From Clostridiales bacterium (GTDB lineage Bacteria; Bacillota; Clostridia; Oscillospirales; Oscillospiraceae): 10,734 nucleotides of DNA. Each line of letters begins with the position of its first letter. Position 1 is the first letter of the stretch. Position numbers and translations under genes: made by a program. The notes under the pieces are model-generated. The model ran no database searches. It was not told the DNA's origin and saw only the letters and a list, made by a program, of their open reading frames with translations. Below, piece by piece: positions 6,203-10,734 of this stretch. Where the stretch lies: assembly GCA_004551945.1 (NCBI GenBank), contig SFPN01000045.1, positions 1-10,734 of the forward strand, given 5' to 3'.

Positions 6203-7108
6203 TCAGGGCTGCTCCAGGCCCGCCTGGCCGGAGAAAATCCAAGGTGCGGGCTGCACCTCGATCTCGTCCTTGCGGCCCACCTTGGAGACCTCCAGCTGCA
6301 TGATCTCCGTGGGCTGGATGCCGTTGTCCCACAGCATGCCGGGGATGCGGCTCATGTAGCTGAACTCCAGGGTGTAGATCACCACCCGGATCTTGGGGTT
6401 GACCCGCACCAGGGTCTGCAGCTCCAGGTCCAGCTTGGAGGAGGCCACCAGGAAGGCAACGTCAGGCACCGGCCACCGGTGGGAGTAGCTCTCCATGTCG
6501 TCCACAATCAGCACGTTCCGCAGGCCGAAGCGCAGGACATTTTCCTCCATGGTCCGCCGGTCTCCGTCCTTGTACTCCACCGCCACAATCTGGCCCCGAC
6601 GGGCGGCAATGGCGCCCTCCACGGCGATGCTCTCCCCGGAGACCACGCACATATTTTCCGTCTCGTCCAGGTTCAGCTTGTTCATAATCACCGCCCGGAT
6701 CTCCGGGGCTACATAGCGGATGGAGCCGGGAGAGAACAGGCTGTTGTCAATGCCGGTGCGGTAAGCGGTGCGGGCGTGGGGGTTGTTAATCAGCATGGCG
6801 GCCGACACGTTGACCCCCCGGTCGATCATCTCGGAGAGGAGATTGTGCTTCATGGGGCCCTGGGGCTCAGAGCCCTCATTGTACCAGATCTCACAGTCTC
6901 CCATGCCGTTGTCCCACATATTATAAAAGACCTCAGGATGGTTGCCGTCGGTAAAAACCAGCACAGACCGGTTGCCCTGAACCGTAGCCATCAGGTTTTT
7001 GTTGTCCCCGGTGATGTCCAGAATGTGGGTAGCAGCTAAGTCAATGTCGGTGTTATCGGAAAAGTATTTCAGCCAGGACAGAATACTCTCGTTATTAAAA
7101 ATACTCAT
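6203..7108 (-). CDS. Divergent CbiE/CbiT-like (precorrin methyltransferase-like) protein (301 aa)
   Basis: A two-part protein that reads like a degenerate fusion of the cobalamin enzymes CbiE and CbiT. The first half has the CbiE-like run VLVFTDGNHPEVFYNMWDNG (49-68) and an NEGSEP stretch where CbiE has its acidic glycine-rich motif. The second half matches CbiT in layout: SIRYVAPEIRAVIMNKLNL (129-147), then a SAM-motif position reading CVVSGESIAVEGA (154-166), an acidic strand end AVEYK (176-180), RFGLRNVLIVDD (193-204), and a C-terminal GIQPTEIMQLEVSK...PWIFSGQ. The usual glycine-rich SAM loop of CbiT (DIGAGTGS-like) is largely lost, so methylation activity is doubtful. No other cobalamin gene is nearby. 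The ATG has AAAGGAG (7122-7116) at good spacing. It probably shares a transcript with the YcxB-like gene. The assignment rests on recalled family patterns and is moderate. Confidence 0.6.
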   Translation of the reverse strand: MSIFNNESILSWLKYFSDNTDIDLAATHILDITGDNKNLMATVQGNRSVLVFTDGNHPEVFYNMWDNGMGDCEIWYNEGSEPQGPMKHNLLSEMIDRGVNVSAAMLINNPHARTAYRTGIDNSLFSPGSIRYVAPEIRAVIMNKLNLDETENMCVVSGESIAVEGAIAARRGQIVAVEYKDGDRRTMEENVLRFGLRNVLIVDDMESYSHRWPVPDVAFLVASSKLDLELQTLVRVNPKIRVVIYTLEFSYMSRIPGMLWDNGIQPTEIMQLEVSKVGRKDEIEVQPAPWIFSGQAGLEQP

Positions 7109-7124
7109 AGGGTTGCTCCTTTCC

Positions 7125-7145
7125 TCTTCCCGGCCGGCGGGAAGA
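7125..7145 (-). other. Hairpin in the gap between the YcxB-like and CbiE/CbiT-like genes
   Basis: TCTTCCCG and CGGGAAGA form a perfect eight-base stem around a five-base GC loop, three bases before the ribosome site (7122-7116) of the downstream minus-strand gene. There is no U run, so it is more likely an mRNA processing or stability element than a terminator. Confidence 0.45.
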
Positions 7146-7162
7146 TTCCTGTTTGGACTGGG

Positions 7163-7711
7163 TTACTGAATGGGGTCGATGGTCACCGCCGCCTTGATGC
7201 GGATGAACTTGCCGAAGGTGGCGGGGTCCCCCACCAGGAAGCAGTCCTTCCGCAGCATGTGTCCGGCGTTGGAGGCGGTAAAGAGGAAGAAATGGTTGTC
7301 GTCCTCGTTGGCACTGGCGATGGAGATGTACTGGTACGTGTTCTCTCCGGAGACCTCGTCCACCTCTTCAAAGTGGTCGTTGTAGAAGGTGTAGGTCAGT
7401 GTCAGGCCCTTGTTGGGGTACTTCTTCCAGGACCGGCGCTCCATGCCCCGGCTGTCAGACCGGCGCAGCAGGGCAACGCCGCCGACCATACTGGCTACCA
7501 TGACCACGATGGTAGCGATGGAAACCAGGCCTGCCGTAAGCATGGCGGCAATGGTTCCAATCGCCACAATAATCAGAAGAATCCCGAAAATGGGGTAGGC
7601 AATCTTGGTGGCCAGGCGCAGGTTCTTCTCCGGCTGCCGGCGGTACTCCATGGCCCGGACCATCGCGCCCACATCTTCCTTCTCGTAAACCATCTGGATT
7701 TGATATTCCAT
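7163..7711 (-). CDS. YcxB-like membrane protein (182 aa)
   Basis: A small membrane protein with two adjacent hydrophobic segments at about 37-58 and 61-82, followed by a soluble C-terminal domain that resembles the YcxB-like family (a Firmicutes domain of unknown function). Recognisable parts are LTLTYTFYNDHFEEVDEVSG, then YQYISIASANEDDNHFFLFT and a closing KDCFLVGDPATFGKFI. The frame is open for another 48 codons upstream, but ATG 7711 is chosen because GGGAGG lies eight bases before it and the extra part is low-quality sequence covering the promoter. No biochemical role is known to me. It is the first gene of a probable two-gene transcript with the CbiE/CbiT-like gene, 54 bases downstream. 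Confidence 0.75.
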   Translation of the reverse strand: MEYQIQMVYEKEDVGAMVRAMEYRRQPEKNLRLATKIAYPIFGILLIIVAIGTIAAMLTAGLVSIATIVVMVASMVGGVALLRRSDSRGMERRSWKKYPNKGLTLTYTFYNDHFEEVDEVSGENTYQYISIASANEDDNHFFLFTASNAGHMLRKDCFLVGDPATFGKFIRIKAAVTIDPIQ

Positions 7712-7786
7712 GTGCTTCGCCTCCCTGGCGTTCCGGCCGACAGCTTTCCGGGCTGGGGTCGAATTTGGAGTTGTGATATTCTTTTT

Positions 7787-7825
7787 AATAAGAATTATTC
7801 TAAAGCCACCGGCCCAGTCTGTCAA
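7787..7825 (-). promoter_or_regulatory. Strong promoter of the YcxB-like gene with operator-like repeat
   Basis: On minus TTGACA (7825-7820) and TAGAAT (7802-7797) are 17 bases apart; the start should be near 7790, giving a leader of about 80 bases. A perfect inverted repeat AATAA-TTC-TTATT (7799-7787) lies on the -10 and start point, where a repressor would block transcription. Confidence 0.75.
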
Positions 7826-7871
7826 GGGCTCCTTTTTTTGAAAAAACCTTTGCAAATCCCGGAACTATACC

Positions 7872-7900
7872 TTGACAAGGGGGGGCATTTGCCTTATAAT
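7872..7900 (+). promoter_or_regulatory. Consensus promoter of cysK
   Basis: TTGACA (7872-7877) and TATAAT (7895-7900) are both perfect, 17 bases apart, placing the start near 7907. It is back to back with the YcxB-like promoter. The T-rich and A-rich tract at 7831-7847 between the two could act as a shared UP element. Confidence 0.92.
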
Positions 7901-7917
7901 GCAAGAAGTCTGGCAGA

Positions 7918-7958
7918 AACGAACCTTTCGTTGGGCATTTCGCCCAGTTTTTGGAGGG
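7918..7958 (+). promoter_or_regulatory. cysK leader hairpins, possible attenuator
   Basis: AACGAA/TTCGTT (7918-7923 with 7927-7932) and TGGGC/GCCCA (7932-7936 with 7942-7946) are adjacent stems sharing one base. The second is followed by GTTTTT (7947-7952) and then directly by the ribosome site GGAGGG (7953-7958). The layout resembles a weak intrinsic terminator in a short leader. The five-base stem makes this uncertain, and no T-box or S-box motif is present. Confidence 0.35.
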
Positions 7959-7965
7959 ATGCCCC

Positions 7966-8898
7966 GTGGGCAAAATTTATACATCCGTGGAACAGCTGAT
8001 CGGCGGCACACCCCTGCTGGAGCTGACCCACATTGAGACCAGCCAGCAGCTGAAGGCCCGTCTGCTGGCCAAGCTGGAATACCTCAACCCTGCCGGCTCT
8101 ACCAAGGATCGGGTGGCCCAGGCCATGCTGGACGACGCAGAGGCCAAAGGGCTCATCAGGGAAGGTTCTGTCATCATCGAACCCACCTCCGGCAACACCG
8201 GCATCGGCCTGGCCGTCATGGCCGCTGCCCGGGGATATCGCTCCATCATCGTTATGCCCGAAACCATGAGCATGGAGCGCCGCAAGCTGCTGGCCGCCTA
8301 TGGGGCTGAGCTGGAGCTGACCCTTGGCTCCAAGGGAATGGCCGGCGCCATTGAACGGGCCGAAGAGCTGGCCCGGGAAATCCCCGGTGCCTTCATCCCC
8401 GGTCAGTTCACCAACCCCGCCAACGCCCAGGCTCACCGGCGCGCCACCGGGCCGGAGATTTGGGCGGATACCGAGGGCCAGGTGGACTGCTTTGTGGCCG
8501 GTGTCGGCACCGGCGGGACCATCACTGGCGTGGGCGAGTACCTGAAAAGCCAGAACCCCAACGTGAAGATCGTGGCTGTGGAGCCTGCCTCCTCTCCCCT
8601 GCTGAGCAAGGGCGTGGCCGGTCCCCACGGGCTCCAGGGCATCGGTGCCAACTTCGTGCCCGAGGTTCTGAACCGGGACATTTACGACGAAATCATCCCC
8701 GTCACTGACGAGGACGCCTATACAACCGGCCGTCTCATCGGCCGGACCGAAGGAGTTCTGGTGGGCATCTCCTCCGGGGCCGCTCTGTGGGCGGCCATCC
8801 AGCTGGCCAAGCGTCCGGAATACGAAGGCAAGACCATCGTGGCCCTGCTGCCGGACACCGGCGACCGCTATCTGTCCACCCCCCTGTTTTCCGAATAA
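7966..8898 (+). CDS. cysK: Cysteine synthase, O-acetylserine sulfhydrylase (310 aa, GTG start)
   Basis: Pyridoxal-phosphate enzyme that makes L-cysteine from O-acetylserine and sulfide in the cytosol. The PLP lysine is Lys47 in NPAGSTKDR (41-49). The substrate loop is TSGNTG (74-79), the phosphate-binding glycine loop GTGGT (181-185), and Ser270 in GISSGAA probably contacts the pyridine nitrogen. Length is typical of CysK, without the C-terminal CBS domains of cystathionine synthase. The start is GTG 7966: GGAGGG (7953-7958) sits seven bases before it and the protein then begins MGKIYTSVEQLIGGTPLLEL. The ATG at 7959 is out of frame, and TTG 7951 overlaps the ribosome site. There is no cysE or sulfate-reduction gene in view. 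It is a single-gene unit. Confidence 0.96.
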   Translation: MGKIYTSVEQLIGGTPLLELTHIETSQQLKARLLAKLEYLNPAGSTKDRVAQAMLDDAEAKGLIREGSVIIEPTSGNTGIGLAVMAAARGYRSIIVMPETMSMERRKLLAAYGAELELTLGSKGMAGAIERAEELAREIPGAFIPGQFTNPANAQAHRRATGPEIWADTEGQVDCFVAGVGTGGTITGVGEYLKSQNPNVKIVAVEPASSPLLSKGVAGPHGLQGIGANFVPEVLNRDIYDEIIPVTDEDAYTTGRLIGRTEGVLVGISSGAALWAAIQLAKRPEYEGKTIVALLPDTGDRYLSTPLFSE

Positions 8899-8918
8899 GT
8901 TTTTTCTTTCTTTTCCAT

Positions 8919-8959
8919 AGAAACGCCGCTCCTTTCCAGACCAAAGGAGCGGCGTTTCT
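8919..8959. terminator. Bidirectional terminator between cysK and the ferredoxin gene
   Basis: A perfect 17-base stem (8919-8935 with 8943-8959) with a seven-base loop lies between two convergent genes, two bases from the ferredoxin stop. The plus side continues GCTTATTCTT and the minus side is purine-rich, so the U run is poor on both sides, but the stem is very strong. Confidence 0.75.
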
Positions 8960-8961
8960 GC

Positions 8962-9150
8962 TTATTCTTCTGTGATGATGACGCTCACCGGGCAGTCCTC
9001 CGCGGCCTGCCGGGCCTGATCCTCCATCTCCGAGGGGACCTGGCTGGAAACCGCCTGGGCAATGCCCTCCTCATTCATCTGGAAGAGGTCGGGAAATTCC
9101 TCCGTGCACAGGCCGCAGCTGATGCAGCCGTCAATGACCTTCACCTTCAT
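8962..9150 (-). CDS. Small [4Fe-4S] ferredoxin (62 aa)
   Basis: Single-cluster low-potential electron carrier. Cluster ligands are Cys9, Cys12 and Cys15 in GCISCGLC, with the fourth at Cys53 in EDCPVSVI. The place of the extra Cys before Pro in two-cluster ferredoxins is Phe19, so a single [4Fe-4S] cluster is expected, as in the Thermotoga/Desulfovibrio monocluster type. The body is acidic, as in ferredoxins. The frame is open far upstream, but ATG 9150-9148 has AAAGGAG seven bases before it and the protein then has the exact family length. It could serve as partner of the por oxidoreductase, but the genes are not linked in one transcript. It is divergent from the TIGR04076-type gene. Confidence 0.93.
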   Translation of the reverse strand: MKVKVIDGCISCGLCTEEFPDLFQMNEEGIAQAVSSQVPSEMEDQARQAAEDCPVSVIITEE

Positions 9151-9336
9151 GGTAACGCTCCTTTCCAAAGCCTGGCTCTGTTTTGGGCTTAGTGTGCCGG
9201 TTCTGAAAGGAAAGTATACAGAGCAAACCCCGGAAAATTTCCCCGTTTGTTGCCCAGGCAACAGCCTGCCCACCGGGTTTCCGGTATACTTATCCCGTAA
9301 GGACGAAGCCGCAGCCGCGGCGGAAGGGAGCCTGTT
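9151..9336. promoter_or_regulatory. Divergent control region between the ferredoxin and TIGR04076-type genes
   Basis: A 186-base gap must hold both start sites. Minus TATACT (9218-9213) and plus TATACT (9285-9290) are the best -10 candidates, but neither has a good -35. A perfect seven-base inverted repeat TGTTGCC-CA-GGCAACA (9248-9263) lies midway and could be an operator for both genes. Confidence 0.35.
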
Positions 9337-9597
9337 ATGAAAAAGCCCAAAATCACCCTGACCCTGGTGGACCAGCTGGGCACCCAGGGCTGCCACCGGG
9401 GCCACAAGCCCGGCGACACCTTTGACTTCGACACCCAGCGGGGGGAGCTGTGCCCCATGGCCATGCACGTGGCCTTCCCCTATGTGGATATTCTCCGCTA
9501 CGGCGGGCAGCTCCCCACCGGCAGCGCCGGGGACTTCCGCTTCTGCTGCCCGGACGCGGATGTGATCAACGTCTTTCAGATTAAGGTGACGGAGTAA
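9337..9597 (+). CDS. TIGR04076-type small protein (86 aa)
   Basis: A short soluble protein matching the pattern I recall for family TIGR04076, common in anaerobic bacteria and archaea and of unknown function. It opens with a basic beta strand (MKKPKITLTLVDQL), then C19 with HKPGDTFDFD, then GELCPMAMHVAFPYVDILRYGG, and ends with FRFCCPDADVINVFQIK. The four cysteines (19, 39, 70, 71) could bind a metal or cluster, but the spacing is not a standard ferredoxin motif and this is inference. ATG 9337 follows GGGAG (9326-9330) by six bases. It is divergent from a ferredoxin gene and ends in a strong terminator. Confidence 0.75.
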   Translation: MKKPKITLTLVDQLGTQGCHRGHKPGDTFDFDTQRGELCPMAMHVAFPYVDILRYGGQLPTGSAGDFRFCCPDADVINVFQIKVTE

Positions 9598-9610
9598 ACT
9601 CCAAAAAGCA

Positions 9611-9650
9611 AACCGTGTTCGCGCCACGAAACGCCGCGAACACGGTTTTT
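9611..9650. terminator. Bidirectional intrinsic terminator
   Basis: A perfect 13-base stem (9611-9623 with 9635-9647) with an 11-base loop is followed by T on plus (to 9650). On minus the stem is followed by TTTGCTTTTTGG-like sequence. It serves both the TIGR04076-type gene and the convergent phosphatase gene. Confidence 0.9.
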
Positions 9651-10114
9651 CATTTCTTTTTGTCTAAGCAAGCCAGCAGGGCCCGGCAGCCCTCCACAAT
9701 GTCGTCGAAGGTGACGTCAAAGTTTCCGGTGTACCAGGGGTCGGCAATGTCCCGGGGGCGGGAGGAGAAGTCCAGCAGGCGGTGAATCTTCCCCGCCGGG
9801 TCTCCCCCGGCGATGGCCCGCATGTTCCGCAGGTTGGCGCTGTCCGCCCCCAGAAGCAGGTCGTATTTGTCGTAATCTGCCCGGGTCATCTGCACCGCCC
9901 GGTGGCTGATGATGGGGATGCCTTCCTCCTGGAGCTTTCGCCGGGCGGGGGGATAGATGGGGTTTCCGATCTCCTCCCGGCTGGTGGCGGCAGAGGAAAT
10001 CTCAACCTCCGCGCCCCGCCCCGCCTTGTCCGCCATATCCTTGAGCACACACGCAGCCATGGGACTGCGGCAGATATTGCCGTGGCAGATAAATAAAATT
10101 TTCGTCTTTTTCAT
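9650..10114 (-). CDS. Low-molecular-weight protein tyrosine phosphatase (154 aa)
   Basis: Cytosolic phosphatase of the low-molecular-weight tyrosine phosphatase family; bacterial members act on protein phosphotyrosine or phosphoarginine, and this one's substrate is unknown. The N-terminal P-loop is C10-HGNIC-R16-S17, the C-x5-R-S signature with Cys10 as nucleophile and Arg16 binding phosphate. The general acid is Asp125 in IADPWYTG (123-130). Length is typical. The second Cys in the P-loop (Cys15) is a common redox partner of Cys10 in this family. ATG 10114 has AAGGGAAG about seven bases upstream; an ATG six bases further upstream is out of frame. No tyrosine kinase or exopolysaccharide gene is near. 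The gap upstream is 200 bases and structured. Confidence 0.94.
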   Translation of the reverse strand: MKKTKILFICHGNICRSPMAACVLKDMADKAGRGAEVEISSAATSREEIGNPIYPPARRKLQEEGIPIISHRAVQMTRADYDKYDLLLGADSANLRNMRAIAGGDPAGKIHRLLDFSSRPRDIADPWYTGNFDVTFDDIVEGCRALLACLDKKK

Positions 10115-10206
10115 ATTTCATCTTCCCTTGGTTCCATTTTTTGAATATCAAGCATTACCTCTGCTTGCTGTTCGTTGTGTATAATACTTCGCTAACAGCT
10201 TTGGGG

Positions 10207-10258
10207 GCCAGAGAGAATGAAATTCTGGCACCATTTACCTCACCAATCATTCTGCCAG
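10207..10258 (-). repeat. Mutually exclusive inverted repeats ahead of the phosphatase gene
   Basis: Three perfect pairings share the same bases: GCCAGA (10207-10212) with TCTGGC (10224-10229); CTGGCA (10225-10230) with TGCCAG (10253-10258); and AGAATGA (10214-10220) with TCATTCT (10247-10253). They could form alternative RNA folds in a phosphatase leader or mark protein-binding sites. No U run follows. Confidence 0.4.
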
Positions 10259-10289
10259 TGAGCGCCTCTTCTTACGATTTCATCATAGC

Positions 10290-10318
10290 ATATTATGACG
10301 AAACAATCCGTGGGTCAA
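10290..10318 (-). promoter_or_regulatory. Possible promoter of the phosphatase gene
   Basis: On minus TTGACC (10318-10313) and TAATAT (10295-10290) are 17 bases apart, overlapping the end of the upstream gene. This would give a leader of about 170 bases containing the inverted repeats. The -10 is only a four-of-six match. Confidence 0.3.
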
Positions 10319-10734
10319 TCAAATCCCCTCGCCGTACGTTCCCCGCCATGGATCCGCTGAACCGGAACCTGAATTTTATAGATCAACTGTTTTGCCTGAT
10401 GTACAGGAAACTGGGTCAGAACCTCGCAGAGATAATCACCGCAGGGCATCATTCCGTTTCTTTTCATTTCTTCGTACAAACGCTTTGCATACGTGGATTC
10501 CAGAGCGATATTATCGGAAGCTACCGACAGATAAGTATTCTGCGGCAAGGTACGGATACTGTTCTTCTCCGGGTAGAGGTCATCTACAAATATGAATGCA
10601 GAATGGGAGGAATAGGTCCCCTTGATAAAACATTCCTTTTCCATGAGCGTGCCCACATTGATAAAGTACGATGGTGGAAGCTGATTCTCGTAAAGATAAT
10701 TCTGCATATGCCGAAGCATCTTCTCATACCCTTC
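10315..10734 (-). CDS. C-terminal part of a probable MerR-type regulator or effector-binding domain protein (partial)
   Basis: The last 139 codons of a minus-strand gene whose 5' end lies beyond the right edge of the window; the frame continues through EGYEK to the last base. The visible part resembles the GyrI-like effector-binding domain at the C-terminus of MerR-family transcription activators: a helix YAKRLYEEMKRNGMMPCGDY (residues of the middle helix) followed by an LCEVLTQFP strand and a closing LIYKIQVPVQRI strand. Such domains bind drugs or other small molecules. The DNA-binding part is not in view, so it could also be a stand-alone effector domain. The DNA here is more AT-rich than in the other genes, and A/T-ending codons are frequent, hinting at a different origin. 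Family call moderate. Confidence 0.5.
   Translation of the reverse strand, partial: EGYEKMLRHMQNYLYENQLPPSYFINVGTLMEKECFIKGTYSSHSAFIFVDDLYPEKNSIRTLPQNTYLSVASDNIALESTYAKRLYEEMKRNGMMPCGDYLCEVLTQFPVHQAKQLIYKIQVPVQRIHGGERTARGFD

Noticed and set aside
7712..7855. 48-codon N-terminal extension of the YcxB-like protein
   Set aside because: It covers the 5' leader and the TTGACA/TAGAAT promoter; the ATG at 7711 has a good ribosome site.
9151..9627. Long N-terminal extension of the ferredoxin frame
   Set aside because: It overlaps the divergent TIGR04076-type gene and the control region; the 62-residue form has its own ribosome site and the normal family length.
1..10734. CRISPR array, transposon ends, phage genes, tRNA or rRNA genes
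   Set aside because: No regularly spaced direct repeats, transposase, phage protein or cloverleaf-like sequence was seen on either strand.

Overview
The window looks like chromosomal DNA of a GC-rich anaerobic member of the Clostridia (Firmicutes). The signs are strong AGGAGG-type ribosome sites, sigma-A-type TTGACA/TATAAT promoters with 17-base spacers, a T-box leader RNA, a four-subunit 2-oxoacid:ferredoxin oxidoreductase and a small ferredoxin. The closest fit I can suggest is an Oscillospirales gut bacterium of the Flavonifractor/Intestinimonas kind. That placement is inference, because no rRNA or marker gene is present. I see no insertion sequence, prophage, CRISPR array, tRNA or rRNA.

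Left part (1-2779). An alpha/beta hydrolase (minus) is divergent from a non-haem ferritin (plus) that keeps the full ferroxidase centre. A diacylglycerol-kinase-family lipid kinase follows on plus with its own promoter. A strong hairpin terminator then separates it from the next block.

Middle (2804-6150). A compact minus-strand operon porC-porD-porA-porB encodes a 2-oxoacid:ferredoxin oxidoreductase (gamma, delta, alpha, beta). The genes have ATGA-type overlaps or 6-base gaps. It is preceded by a consensus promoter (TTGACA-N17-TATAAT) and a roughly 270-nt T-box leader ending in an intrinsic terminator. The specifier reads best as ATC (isoleucine), so this enzyme may supply a 2-oxoacid precursor of isoleucine and not serve central pyruvate oxidation. 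This is the most interesting item in the window.

Middle right (6171-8959). A minus-strand two-gene unit holds a YcxB-like membrane protein and a divergent CbiE/CbiT-like protein with an eroded SAM motif, behind a strong promoter. A second strong promoter on plus drives cysK (cysteine synthase), whose short leader carries a terminator-like hairpin touching its ribosome site.

Right part (8962-10734). A 62-residue [4Fe-4S] ferredoxin (minus) is divergent from a small TIGR04076-type protein (plus). A low-molecular-weight tyrosine phosphatase (minus) follows, then a 200-base gap with mutually exclusive inverted repeats. The window ends in the C-terminal part of a gene on minus that resembles the effector domain of a MerR-type regulator, in visibly more AT-rich DNA.

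The gene-free stretch above 300 bases (5817-6202) is filled by the T-box leader, its promoter and a hairpin. Bases 1-107 show nothing I can name.
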